NCBI GenBank assembly: GCA_017410745.1
Contig: JAFPPJ010000142.1
Location: 1 to 12,839 of the forward strand
Reading direction: 5' to 3'
Length of the DNA: 12,839 nt
Source of the DNA: Oscillospiraceae bacterium
Lineage (GTDB): Bacteria > Bacillota > Clostridia > Oscillospirales > Ruminococcaceae
In this document: in pieces, positions 1 through 8,087 of the stretch
Layout of the letters: each line of letters starts with the position of its first letter
How positions within the stretch are numbered: position 1 is the stretch's first letter
Position numbers and translations under genes: made by a program
The notes under the pieces: model-generated
Database searches by the model: none
The model's input: only the letters and a program-made list of their open reading frames with translations
Told to the model about the DNA's origin: nothing

Positions 1-123
1 GCTGCTGCTGTTCCTGTAGAAGAGAGCGTACCCGCTGCTACAGGCAATGCATCCGCTGCTGCTGTTGCTGCTGTTATGGCTGCTGCCGCTGCTGCTGCAT
101 TCGTTAGCAGAAAGTCCAAGTAA
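1..123 (+). CDS. C-terminus of an alanine-rich surface protein with a degenerate sortase-type sorting signal (5' partial)
   Basis: Reading frame 1 is open from the first base to TAA at 121-123 and gives the last 40 residues of a protein that starts outside the window. The end reads PVEESVPAATGN, then about 19 hydrophobic, almost purely alanine/valine residues (17-35), then a basic SRKSK tail. A Pro-x-x-Thr-Gly motif, a membrane-spanning stretch and a positive tail are the three parts of a sortase cell-wall anchor, here with PAATG in place of LPxTG. The tail could instead be a plain C-terminal membrane anchor. The body and function of the protein cannot be seen. It lies about 90 bases upstream of the transporter operon on the same strand, with a strong hairpin between them. 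Confidence 0.7.
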   Translation, partial: AAAVPVEESVPAATGNASAAAVAAVMAAAAAAAFVSRKSK

Positions 124-132
124 TCACTAACC

Positions 133-168
133 TTTGCCCATACCGTACTGCGGTACGGTATGGGCAAA
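133..168. terminator. Perfect 16-bp inverted repeat after the surface protein gene
   Basis: TTTGCCCATACCGTAC (133-148) and its exact reverse complement (153-168) flank a TGCG loop, so the RNA would form a very stable UNCG-type hairpin. It starts nine bases after the stop codon of the surface protein gene. Neither strand has a T-tract directly after the stem: the + strand continues in A residues. It may be a terminator of unusual form, a 3'-end stabiliser, or a partial terminator allowing read-through into the transporter genes. Confidence 0.5.
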
Positions 169-216
169 AAAGTACTGTTGAAATCGTTTACAGACCCATA
201 GTCAGGAGGTCAGCCT

Positions 217-1695
217 ATGGGCAATAGTATATTACACAAAAGGCGTTCAGTTGAGGAAAAGGCAGCCGATAAAGTTTACTGGATACTTCGTATAGCGGTA
301 GTAGTAAATGTGATACTGCTGTTCTTCCCCTCCTTCAATCCTGCAAGAGTGTGCGGGATAATGAACAAGAATCTCTCACTTTTCTCATGTGGTGTCTCGT
401 ATGATACCATCGTGCAGGACTTCGGGCGTGCTTTCAGACAGAATTGGGTGAATGAAGCCGATTTCAGGTCACTTAATATGTGTTCGTTCGTCATCATCGC
501 AGCAGTACTGCTGGCATGTGTCGGCGGATGCATGTCGCTCGGAAATGTCAAGATGAAGAAGCTCGGGCTCATAATCTCTGCATCGGGCGGTCTGACTGAG
601 ACGATATGCTACTTCTGGATGCACGGCATATACAACTCTGTAGCTAATACCGCTATAGCATCGGGAAGGCTTGACAAAGTACAGCCCATGTTCCAGAACA
701 TAAACTATGTATACCTTGCACTTGCGATAGTAATGCTGATATGCACTCTGGCTGTATTTCTCCTTCTTCGCAAGGTTAAATCCGAAGAGCATTTCGAGAT
801 GGAGCCGAAATACCACCTTTTCCTGATGATGCTCCCCATAATCGCTCTTGCATTCGTATTCAGCTATCTGCCCCTCTATGGATGGAGATATGCTTTCTAC
901 GACTACAAGTCGGGAGAGGCTCTCACACCGGATAAATTCGTGGGATTCAAATATTTCAGATCTATCGTAACTACTCCCCAGACAAGACGTGATATCATAA
1001 CAGTTCTCAAGAACACGCTCGGTATGTCCGGTCTTGGCATCCTCACAAGCTGGGTGCCTATGGCATTTGCGATATTCCTCTCCGAGATAAAGAACGGCCC
1101 ATTCAGAAGATTCGTGCAGACTTTCACGACTATACCCAACTTTATTTCCTGGGTACTGGTCTATGCGATAGCGCTTGCACTTTTCTCTACCGACGGCTTT
1201 GTGAACACTATGCTCACATCCGTTACAGGAGTGGCACATTCCACCCCGTATCTTATGAGTGCCGAACATTCGTGGCTCAAGATGCTTGCATGGGGAATGT
1301 GGAAGGGCGTAGGATGGAGCGCTATCATCTATGTTGCATCCATTTCCGGCATCGATCAGGGGCTGTATGAGGCAGCGACCGTTGACGGTGCGGGAAGATT
1401 TGCAAAGATGTGGCATATCACCGTACCGGAGCTTATGCCCACATTCTTCGTGCTCCTTCTGATGAGCGTAGCAAACATACTTTCAAACGGTATGGAACAG
1501 TACCTCGTATTCTCCAATCCTCAGAACAAGGAGACCATGCAGGTGCTCGACCTTTACGTCTATAACCGCGGTATCGGTTCGGGACTTATCCCGCTGTCTA
1601 CGGTAATAGGCATGGTCAAATCATTCGTCAGTGTAGTGCTGCTGTTCGGTGCAAATGCATTCTCCAAGGCAGTACGCGGCGAGAGCATAGTATAA
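217..1695 (+). CDS. ABC sugar transporter permease, LplB-like, with a four-helix N-terminal extension
   Basis: First membrane subunit of a CUT1-type ABC importer for oligosaccharides. From about residue 200 it follows the LplB/YtcQ-operon permease pattern: a first helix ending FSYLPLYGW (202-224), further hydrophobic helices, and the EAA loop YEAATVDGAG...ITVP at about residues 384-405, which contacts the ATPase. At 492 residues it is much longer than usual family members (about 300). The extra 199 N-terminal residues hold four more predicted helices (about 22-40, 89-108, 114-136 and 163-185) and do not look like a known domain. The start at 217 is well supported by AGGAGGT at 204-210. The stop overlaps the ribosome binding site of the next permease gene. 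No convincing promoter is visible between the hairpin at 133-168 and the start, so transcription may come from further upstream. Confidence 0.9.
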   Translation: MGNSILHKRRSVEEKAADKVYWILRIAVVVNVILLFFPSFNPARVCGIMNKNLSLFSCGVSYDTIVQDFGRAFRQNWVNEADFRSLNMCSFVIIAAVLLACVGGCMSLGNVKMKKLGLIISASGGLTETICYFWMHGIYNSVANTAIASGRLDKVQPMFQNINYVYLALAIVMLICTLAVFLLLRKVKSEEHFEMEPKYHLFLMMLPIIALAFVFSYLPLYGWRYAFYDYKSGEALTPDKFVGFKYFRSIVTTPQTRRDIITVLKNTLGMSGLGILTSWVPMAFAIFLSEIKNGPFRRFVQTFTTIPNFISWVLVYAIALALFSTDGFVNTMLTSVTGVAHSTPYLMSAEHSWLKMLAWGMWKGVGWSAIIYVASISGIDQGLYEAATVDGAGRFAKMWHITVPELMPTFFVLLLMSVANILSNGMEQYLVFSNPQNKETMQVLDLYVYNRGIGSGLIPLSTVIGMVKSFVSVVLLFGANAFSKAVRGESIV

Positions 1696-1707
1696 GGAGG
1701 TGTCTGT

Positions 1708-2643
1708 ATGGCTGAAACTTCAGAAAAGAAAGTAATGACAGGCACATCCGGAATGGTAGAGAAGCTAGGTATCGGCGACTATGTATTCAACGTGATAAAC
1801 TATCTGTTCTTCGGCATATTCACGATAAGCTGTATATTCCCCTTCTACTACATATTCATCAACACCATATCAGACCCGACCTTCGTTACCAGCGGACAGA
1901 TAACCATGCTGCCCAAGGGAATAACGATCGTCAATTACATCAATATGGGCAAGGTCGATGACCTGTGGAAATCCGTAGTTGTAACGGTGCTCCGTACCGT
2001 GATAGGCACTGCCCTGATGGTAGTCGTATCAAGTCTTGCAGGCTATCTCGTGACCAAGAAGGAAATGTGGCACAGGCAGCTGTGGTACAGGATGCTCGTC
2101 ATAACCATGTACTTCAATGCAGGTCTTATCCCCTGGTATCTCAACATGACTATGCTCGGGCTTACAGATTCCTTTGCAGCATACATCATCCCCGGCATAG
2201 TTGCTCCCTACAATATCATACTGGTAAAGACCTATATAGAATCGATACCTGCCGAGATAGAGGAGAGCGCATTCCTTGACGGTGCTTCCTACTGGAAGAT
2301 ATACACCACTATCATATGGCCGCTGTCAAAGCCGATACTTGCGACGATAGCGATATTCGGTGCGGTCGGACAATGGAACTCATTCCAGGATTCACTTATA
2401 CTCAACGCAAACTCTCCCGAACTCTATACTCTCCAGCACAGGCTCTATATCTATCTTAATCAGAGCAGTAATATAGGCGCTCTTGCAAGCTCCGGAGATG
2501 TTTCCGCAATAGCAAATTCGCTCAACACCAAGATCATACAGTACACAATATCTATGGTGACTATCATACCCATATTGTGTGTATACCCCTTCATGCAGAG
2601 ATACTTCGAAAAGGGTCTCATGCTTGGTGCTGTCAAGGGTTGA
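1708..2643 (+). CDS. ABC sugar transporter permease, YtcP/LplC-like
   Basis: Second membrane subunit of the same CUT1-type importer, 311 residues, the normal length for the LplC/YtcP family. The first helix (about residues 27-50) carries FGIFTISCIFPFYYIF, and a typical extracytoplasmic segment beginning NTISDPTFVTSG follows. The ATPase-contacting EAA loop is at about 186-206 (EESAFLDGASYWKIYTTIIW then P), and the protein ends in the family-typical QRYFEKGLMLGAVKG. AAGGAGGT at 1694-1701 overlaps the stop codon of the upstream permease, so the two permeases are probably translated together and assemble as a heterodimer. The gene is followed after 30 bases by the binding-protein gene. No ATPase gene is in the operon, as is usual for this family, where a shared MsmX/MsiK-type ATPase serves several importers. 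Confidence 0.93.
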   Translation: MAETSEKKVMTGTSGMVEKLGIGDYVFNVINYLFFGIFTISCIFPFYYIFINTISDPTFVTSGQITMLPKGITIVNYINMGKVDDLWKSVVVTVLRTVIGTALMVVVSSLAGYLVTKKEMWHRQLWYRMLVITMYFNAGLIPWYLNMTMLGLTDSFAAYIIPGIVAPYNIILVKTYIESIPAEIEESAFLDGASYWKIYTTIIWPLSKPILATIAIFGAVGQWNSFQDSLILNANSPELYTLQHRLYIYLNQSSNIGALASSGDVSAIANSLNTKIIQYTISMVTIIPILCVYPFMQRYFEKGLMLGAVKG

Positions 2644-2673
2644 TACGGTCTATACAGACAAAGGAGGAAAATC

Positions 2674-4515
2674 ATGAAAAAGAACAGAACTACAGCAGGA
2701 CTTCTTGCTGTATCTATGTGTACCACTCTGCTTGCAGGCTGTGGTGCACAGACACCAGAAGTACCGGCTGTCACTTCGGCTGCCGCTCCTGCAGCTACTA
2801 CTGCGGCTGTCACCGAACCGCTCATAGTTGAGACAAGTGCTCAGGAGGCTCAGGCTACTCCCGAAGATACCATTGATGCACAGTACTGGAAGGATCTGTA
2901 CGGTACAGACGATCTTATCCAGCTCACCGCATTCTCCGAGCTTGCAAACTACAACGGCAAGGCAACAGGATGGTTTGCACAGATACTCAAGGACAAGTTC
3001 AACTGCGAAGTAACTATTATCCCCGCTACCGACGGTGCATTCGACACCCGTATGGAAGCCGGAAACCTCGGTGACCTTGTAGTATTCGGCTCCGACGGCT
3101 CCAACTATCAGCGTGCAGCTAAGGAAGGCAAGCTGTTCAACTGGGAAGAAGACGACATTATCAATGAATACGGCGCATATGTTAGGGACAACATGCCCTA
3201 TGCGCTCAAGAAGAACCGCAGCTTCAACAATTCCTTCGGTGCAGGCGATGTGATATACGGTTTCGGTCACAACGTTGCAACATCGCCGGAAGAACATGAG
3301 GCATTCTTCTACACGATGGATATGCGCTGGGATCTTTACAAGCAGCTCGATTATCCCAAGATGGCATCCCTCGACGATCTCTATGATGTATTCGTCAAGA
3401 TGAAGGAACTGCAGCCTACCGATGCCAACGGCAAGGAATCCTACGCTATGTCTCTGTGGCCCGACTGGGACGGAAACATGGTGATGTATGTTAAGGCATT
3501 CGGCACCTGCTGGTACGGCATGGATGAAATGGGCTTCGGTCTCTATGATGTAGAGAACGGCAAGTACCATGACTGCACAGAGGAAGGCGGCCCCTATCTC
3601 ACTATCCTCAAGTTCTTCAACAAGCTCTACCGTGCAGGCCTCATCGATCCCAACTCGATGACACAGACATATAATGAGATGAGTGAAAAGGTTGCAGCAG
3701 GCGGCGTATTCTTCTCCATCTTCGACTATGCCGGCTCCGCACTCTACAACACCGAAGAGCATCTCAACGAAGGTAAGGGAATGTATCCCGTAGTTCCTTC
3801 CGAAGCTACTCCCCTTTGCTACGGCATGAACGTTATGGGCGGCAACCGTCTCTGGACTATCGGTTCCAACACCGAATATCCCGAGCTCGTTATGGCAATA
3901 ATCAACTATCTGGTAACTCCCGAAGGCTGCATGACCTCATGGTATGGCCCCAAGGATCTTTGCTGGTACTATGATGAAGACGGACACACCTGCCTTACCG
4001 AATTCGGTGAGACCTGTCAGGCAGACAAGAAGGGCACTATGATGCCCGCAGAATGGGGCGGCGGAACATACAACGACGGCTCCTTCCAGGTAAACAACAC
4101 TACATGGACAAGAGACGCTTCCAACCCTGATTCCAACGGTGAGACCTACAATCTCGAAAACTGGGTGAGCAGAAGACACGACACCAACTATGACATACTC
4201 CAGGATTGGAGAGACTGGTCTGGTTTCTACAATTCTCAGGAATACATGGACAGTGTGAACCACAAGGTATCTATCGCTACCTCCTATTCCGAGACCGATC
4301 AGAGCGATGAGCTCAAGGTCATCTGGCAGCAGGTGGCAGACTGCGTAAAGACATATTCATGGCGTGCGGTATATGCAGGTTCCGATGAGGAATACCAGCA
4401 GATCGTCGATGAGATGACCGCAAAGATCCATGAGTACGATCCCGATGGCGCATGCCTTGCTTACTGCAACAGTGAAGCTGAAAAGAGATGTACTCTTGAA
4501 GACATGGTAAGATAA
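2674..4515 (+). CDS. Extracellular solute-binding lipoprotein of the LplA/YtcQ type
   Basis: Substrate-binding subunit of the transporter encoded just upstream, anchored outside the cell membrane. Residues 1-23 are a lipoprotein signal with lipobox LAGC (Cys23). A low-complexity Ala/Thr/Pro linker follows (about 24-60), then a large aromatic-rich domain typical of oligosaccharide-binding proteins of CUT1 importers (many Trp/Tyr, for example TSWYGPKDLCWYY). At 613 residues it is at the long end of the family (commonly about 450-560). The start is fixed by AAGGAGG at 2661-2667 and by the signal peptide beginning directly at MKKNRTT. The gene ends six bases before a strong intrinsic terminator, closing the three-gene operon. 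The substrate cannot be read from sequence; a plant-polysaccharide oligomer is an inference from family and from the neighbouring lipoprotein esterase. Confidence 0.92.
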   Translation: MKKNRTTAGLLAVSMCTTLLAGCGAQTPEVPAVTSAAAPAATTAAVTEPLIVETSAQEAQATPEDTIDAQYWKDLYGTDDLIQLTAFSELANYNGKATGWFAQILKDKFNCEVTIIPATDGAFDTRMEAGNLGDLVVFGSDGSNYQRAAKEGKLFNWEEDDIINEYGAYVRDNMPYALKKNRSFNNSFGAGDVIYGFGHNVATSPEEHEAFFYTMDMRWDLYKQLDYPKMASLDDLYDVFVKMKELQPTDANGKESYAMSLWPDWDGNMVMYVKAFGTCWYGMDEMGFGLYDVENGKYHDCTEEGGPYLTILKFFNKLYRAGLIDPNSMTQTYNEMSEKVAAGGVFFSIFDYAGSALYNTEEHLNEGKGMYPVVPSEATPLCYGMNVMGGNRLWTIGSNTEYPELVMAIINYLVTPEGCMTSWYGPKDLCWYYDEDGHTCLTEFGETCQADKKGTMMPAEWGGGTYNDGSFQVNNTTWTRDASNPDSNGETYNLENWVSRRHDTNYDILQDWRDWSGFYNSQEYMDSVNHKVSIATSYSETDQSDELKVIWQQVADCVKTYSWRAVYAGSDEEYQQIVDEMTAKIHEYDPDGACLAYCNSEAEKRCTLEDMVR

Positions 4516-4520
4516 TTATG

Positions 4521-4551
4521 AAAACGGGTGATGGTTCCATCACCCGTTTTT
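4521..4551 (+). terminator. Intrinsic terminator of the transporter operon
   Basis: AAAACGGGTGATGG and CCATCACCCGTTTT form a GC-rich stem with a small GTTC-type loop, and the 3' arm ends in five T residues. It begins six bases after the binding-protein stop codon. The A-rich 5' side would also give a T-tract on the opposite strand, but no converging gene needs it. Confidence 0.88.
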
Positions 4552-4552
4552 G

Positions 4553-4691
4553 GCAGGCTGAGCCTGCACCCGCTTCGGGTTTTGTTCTATCTGTACAGAC
4601 ATCAAAATCAAGCAGGCTGAGCCTGCACCCACTTTGGGTTTTGTTCTATCTGTACAGACATCAAAATCAAGCAGGCTGAGCCTGCACCCGC
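4553..4691 (+). repeat. Tandem 59-bp palindromic repeat, two full copies and one truncated
   Basis: Copies start at 4553, 4612 and 4671, exactly 59 bases apart; the third stops after about 21 bases. Each opens with the inverted repeat GCAGGCT-G-AGCCTGC. The two full copies continue with a second small hairpin followed by TTTTGTT (ACCCG-CTT-CGGGT in copy 1, ACCCA-CTT-TGGGT in copy 2), then ATCTGTACAGACATCAAAAT containing the palindrome CTGTACAG. The two full copies differ only in the paired bases of the second hairpin. The array lies between the operon terminator and the next promoter and is not coding. A related copy lies in opposite orientation at 8661-8710. Confidence 0.9.
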
Positions 4692-4738
4692 CTTTGACAT
4701 TGACTTATTTGCGCAGTCATAAAAATCCGCCTTACCAC

Positions 4739-4767
4739 TTGAATTTGTCGGCAGTTTATGATATAAT
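4739..4767 (+). promoter_or_regulatory. Sigma-A-type promoter for the SGNH lipoprotein gene
   Basis: TTGAAT (4739-4744), a 17-base spacer and a perfect TATAAT (4762-4767) lie about 35 bases upstream of the start codon. The preceding operon is closed by a terminator, so this gene probably has its own transcript. Confidence 0.75.
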
Positions 4768-4803
4768 CAGTGAAAACAGCAAAATCCTGCTATAAAGGAA
4801 GAT

Positions 4804-6126
4804 ATGATGAAAAGAACTTTGATATTATTATTAACGGCATTGCTCACAGCATGCAATACAGCAGAAAGCCCTGCTGTCAGCGTGACAGAAACATCTGCTA
4901 CTGTGACAACTTCTGCAGAGACTGAGAGCACCACTGTCGAAACATCCGAAGAGACAGCCTCGGCTGAAACCGTCGCTGAAAGCACTGCGGATAAAGATGC
5001 AGCCGATCCCGAAATGCTCGAACGCTCCCTGTATCGTATCGGCAACACCGAAAGGATACACAAAGCTATCCAAAAGGCTCAGTCAGGGGAAGAAGTCACT
5101 GTCGCATTCATCGGCGGCTCTATCACAGAGGGGGTAGGTGCTGCTCCGGGAGGCAATACAAAAAATGCAGACTGCTATGCAAAGCTTGCTTATGAAAGCT
5201 TCGCATCCGCCTACGGCACCGGTGACAATGTCAAATACGTCAATGCGGGCGAGAGCGGGACACCCTCTACCCTCGGCATGCTGCGTGTTGAAAGGGATGT
5301 ACTCAGGCATGAGCCCGATGTAGTATTTGTGGAGTTCGCGGTGAATGACGGCGGCGATCTGCTGGCGCAGCAATCCTATGAGTCGCTGGTTAAGACGCTG
5401 CTGACCTACAAGTCCGAGCCTGCGGTGATACTTATACTCAATAGGCTCAATAACGGGTATTCCGCAAGCACACATATGAAGAATATCGGCGAGCACTACG
5501 ATCTCCCCGTAGTATCGGTAGCTGATGCCATCACTCCTGAACTGGACTCCGGCAAGATGGAATGGTCGGATTTCTCCGCCGACTATGCACACCCGAACAA
5601 ATACGGTCACAAGCTTGTGAGCAGCTTCATAACATATATGTTCGAGCAGGCACATAATACTCCTGCCGATCCATATTCCCTGCCCGAGGATGAGCTGTAC
5701 GGGGCACCGTATAAAAACGCCGTACTCATTATCCCTACCGAAAATGAGAAGGATACGCTGAAGCTTACGGACAAGGGCTCGTTCAAGAGTTCAGCCAAGG
5801 GTTCACCCAATTTCACTACAAGCTGGGAATACGACAAGGAAGGTGATGCTTCACTCAAGGCAACCGGTCAAGGCTCTGCGGTATTTGTCATATTCTCACG
5901 CAACAACAGTACCGAGTTCGGCTCCTTTGATGTATACCTCAACGGACAGAAAGCCAAGACAATAAACACTGATCAGCATGACGGCTGGGGCGAGGCATAC
6001 GCTGAACAGATCATAAAGTTCCAGACCTCCAGAGAAATGGAGATAGAGATCGTTCCCACGGAAAAGAGCAAGGGCAAGACAGTGAAGATACTCGGTATCG
6101 CTGTATGCGATAATCCCGGAACATAA
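4804..6126 (+). CDS. SGNH/GDSL-family hydrolase lipoprotein, probable carbohydrate esterase
   Basis: Surface-anchored esterase, 440 residues. The signal ends in lipobox LTAC (Cys17), followed by a Ser/Thr/Glu-rich linker to about residue 62. The SGNH core has block I as FIGGSITEG with nucleophile Ser106, block III as FAVND with Asn181, and block V as DYAHPNKYGH with Asp260 and His263; the block II glycine lies in NAGESGTPS. Residues from about 310 to the end are rich in predicted beta strands and look like an accessory sugar-binding-like domain, which I cannot assign. AAGGA at 4795-4799 is four bases from ATG 4804 but seven from ATG 4807, so the true start may be 4807. In this family such enzymes remove acetyl or other acyl groups from polysaccharides; with the importer just upstream, deacylation of oligosaccharides before uptake is a reasonable inference. 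It could instead act on cell-wall polymers. Confidence 0.88.
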   Translation: MMKRTLILLLTALLTACNTAESPAVSVTETSATVTTSAETESTTVETSEETASAETVAESTADKDAADPEMLERSLYRIGNTERIHKAIQKAQSGEEVTVAFIGGSITEGVGAAPGGNTKNADCYAKLAYESFASAYGTGDNVKYVNAGESGTPSTLGMLRVERDVLRHEPDVVFVEFAVNDGGDLLAQQSYESLVKTLLTYKSEPAVILILNRLNNGYSASTHMKNIGEHYDLPVVSVADAITPELDSGKMEWSDFSADYAHPNKYGHKLVSSFITYMFEQAHNTPADPYSLPEDELYGAPYKNAVLIIPTENEKDTLKLTDKGSFKSSAKGSPNFTTSWEYDKEGDASLKATGQGSAVFVIFSRNNSTEFGSFDVYLNGQKAKTINTDQHDGWGEAYAEQIIKFQTSREMEIEIVPTEKSKGKTVKILGIAVCDNPGT

Positions 6127-6131
6127 CACAT

Positions 6132-6161
6132 GATCCCGCATGACACATATCATGCGGGATC
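6132..6161. terminator. Bidirectional hairpin between converging genes
   Basis: GATCCCGCATGA (6132-6143) and TCATGCGGGATC (6150-6161) form a perfect 12-bp stem with a six-base loop. It sits between the SGNH gene stop (6126) and the converging lipid kinase stop (6167). T-tracts are weak on both strands, so it may be a terminator or an RNA 3'-end stabiliser for both. Confidence 0.65.
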
Positions 6162-6166
6162 TTCCG

Positions 6167-7084
6167 TCACATAAGCAAATGAAGCTTATGCTCATACTGT
6201 TTTACTTCTATCCTTGTGGTCTGTCCGACACATTCGCCGTCTGCATGTGCATACTGCGGGATATCGGATTCAAGTATAGCATACGGAGCACGCTCCATAT
6301 GTATGCCCTTTATCTTTGTGGTCTTCCCTATATAGCTAAGAGGCACGATAGACATGAACCGCAGCTTGGACAGATTGCCTGTTGCGATATCAAATTCGCC
6401 GTCATCAAACCTTGCATCGGGGCAGAATTTCATTCCGCCGCCTTCAAAGGGAGTATTCATGACCATGCTGCTGAGCGCCTTTTTGTATTCGGCCTTGCGT
6501 CCGCCTGCATCAACATTTATGGTGAATGGCTTGAGCCCCTTTACAGAGCGCAGTACCTCACACAGGAACACAAGGCTGCCGTTTTTTAGCACGGGCTTTA
6601 GTGCGGAATGATCCACGCGATAGCAGACCTCGGCACCAAATCCAAGCTCACAGCTGATATTAAAGCGGCGTACTATATCCTCACCGTCCACATTGCAGAA
6701 TTTTACCTCGCCGACATCCGCAGTGTGTCTCTCCTTACCCTCAAACAGCATATCGACATAATCTTCAAGCTTTTTGGGGATATCAAAGGAGCGTATATAG
6801 TCATTGCCCGTTCCTGCGGGGATAAGGCCTAATCTCGTATGCTCAAAGTCGCATATTCCGTTGACTGCCTGATTCATGGAGCCGTCACCGCCGATGATGA
6901 TAAGGTTCACATCTTCACCGGTGTTGGTGAGTTTATGACACAGGCGGTATATCCCGTCACGGCATGATGACCTGTACAGCTTGTAGTCCACGCCCTTTTC
7001 CTTCAGCATCTTCTCTATCAGCCGCCATTTCTTTACAGCTCTGCCGCCCTTACCCGCAGGATTGAGTATAATACTGAATTTCAT
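6167..7084 (-). CDS. Diacylglycerol/lipid kinase family protein (YegS/BmrU/DagK type)
   Basis: ATP-dependent kinase of the bacterial DagK_cat family, which phosphorylates diacylglycerol or related lipids at the membrane surface; 305 residues, a normal family length. Visible motifs are NPAGKGG at 8-14, GGDGSMNQAVNG at 65-76 (family GGDGT, here with Ser), IPAGTGND at 88-95, FDDGEFDI at about 227-234 and HADGECVG at 280-287. I chose ATG 7084 rather than the upstream in-frame start at 7147: AGGGGAGG lies just before it, the protein then begins directly with MKFSIILNPAGKGG, and the longer version would overlap glpK. The gene follows glpK by 16 bases and is probably cotranscribed with it, pairing glycerol phosphorylation with lipid phosphorylation. 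The natural substrate is not determined by sequence. Confidence 0.92.
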   Translation of the reverse strand: MKFSIILNPAGKGGRAVKKWRLIEKMLKEKGVDYKLYRSSCRDGIYRLCHKLTNTGEDVNLIIIGGDGSMNQAVNGICDFEHTRLGLIPAGTGNDYIRSFDIPKKLEDYVDMLFEGKERHTADVGEVKFCNVDGEDIVRRFNISCELGFGAEVCYRVDHSALKPVLKNGSLVFLCEVLRSVKGLKPFTINVDAGGRKAEYKKALSSMVMNTPFEGGGMKFCPDARFDDGEFDIATGNLSKLRFMSIVPLSYIGKTTKIKGIHMERAPYAILESDIPQYAHADGECVGQTTRIEVKQYEHKLHLLM

Positions 7085-7100
7085 ATGTCCTCCCCTTTCG

Positions 7101-8087
7101 TCATTTAGTCCAGCCATATGTGTATGTAACAGCCTTATGCCACTCATCTATGCGTTTCCTGCGCTGCTCGGCACTGATGCACGGAGCAAAGCAGCGGTCG
7201 GTATCATTATCAGGAAGCGAGTCTTTATCCCAGAAGCCGACTGCAAGGCCCGCAAGATATGCCGCTCCCAGTGCAGTTGTTTCCTCAACGGCAGGTCTGT
7301 ACACATCAGCCTGTATTATATCTGCCTGCATCTGCATAAGAAGATCGTTGGCAGATGCTCCTCCGTCTGCCTTCAGCGAGGTTATCCTGTAGCCTATGTC
7401 ATTTTCCATGGCAGAAAGCACGTCATAGGTCTGGAATGCGATAGCTTCAAGCGCCGCCCTTATGATATGGCATTTGTTCGTGCCTCGCGACAGTCCTGCG
7501 ATCGCCCCTCTTGCATATGGATCCCAATAGGGAGCGCCAAGCCCTGTAAAGGCAGGGACTATATAGCATCCGTTGGTATCGTCCACCTTGCGTGCAAAGT
7601 ATTCCGAATCTGCCGCACTGTCGATGATATGCAGCTCATCTCTTAGCCATTGTATCACAGAGCCGCCTACAAATACAGAGCCCTCCAGCACATACTCGGT
7701 CTTATCGCCTATACGCCATGCTATGGATGTAACGAGCCCGCTTTTTGATGATACAGCAGTGGTGCCTGTATTCATGAGAAGAAAACAGCCCGTACCGTAT
7801 GTATTCTTGACATCTCCGTATCCGAAGCATTTCTGTCCGAACAGCGCCGCCTGCTGATCTCCTGCTGCACCGCCTACTGGTATGGCTGCGCCAAATACCG
7901 ACGGCGCAGTCTCGCCGTATATACAGCTTGAGGCTTCTGCTCTCGGAAGGATGCTTTCCGGTATATCCATAAGCTTCAGCAGGTCTTTATCCCATTCAAG
8001 AGTATGTATATTGAACAGCATCGTGCGCGATGCATTGGAATAGTCCGGACATGGACTTTGCCGCCTGTGAGCTTCCATATGAGCCAT
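7101..8087 (-). CDS. glpK: Glycerol kinase, C-terminal part after the frameshift
   Basis: This is the open frame for the second half of the broken glycerol kinase. The longest reading starts at ATG 8087, but its first 14 residues are out-of-frame noise; homology starts at Asp15 (base 8045) with DYSNASRTML and continues to the normal C-terminus at YGWTK. It ends 16 bases before the lipid kinase gene. No ribosome binding site of note precedes 8087. Confidence 0.7.
   Translation of the reverse strand: MAHMEAHRRQSPCPDYSNASRTMLFNIHTLEWDKDLLKLMDIPESILPRAEASSCIYGETAPSVFGAAIPVGGAAGDQQAALFGQKCFGYGDVKNTYGTGCFLLMNTGTTAVSSKSGLVTSIAWRIGDKTEYVLEGSVFVGGSVIQWLRDELHIIDSAADSEYFARKVDDTNGCYIVPAFTGLGAPYWDPYARGAIAGLSRGTNKCHIIRAALEAIAFQTYDVLSAMENDIGYRITSLKADGGASANDLLMQMQADIIQADVYRPAVEETTALGAAYLAGLAVGFWDKDSLPDNDTDRCFAPCISAEQRRKRIDEWHKAVTYTYGWTK

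Noticed and set aside
1..105. GCT-rich low-complexity stretch as a microsatellite repeat
   Set aside because: It encodes the alanine-rich transmembrane tail in frame and varies in codons, so it is better explained as coding sequence.
469..1416. Long open frame of 315 residues on the - strand
   Set aside because: It lies antisense within the permease gene, has no recognisable motif or ribosome binding site, and its composition (many Cys, His, Ser) is typical of an antisense shadow.
2650..3762. 370-residue open frame on the - strand
   Set aside because: It is antisense to the binding-protein gene, which has a clear lipobox and ribosome binding site. The antisense frame has none and is Cys/His-rich.
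4553..4691. CRISPR array
   Set aside because: The 59-base units are head to tail with no variable spacers, and a divergent solitary copy occurs elsewhere, so this is a palindromic interspersed repeat.
7085..7147. Longer start for the lipid kinase at 7147
   Set aside because: It would overlap the end of glpK and add 21 residues not seen in the family; ATG 7084 has AGGGGAGG directly upstream.
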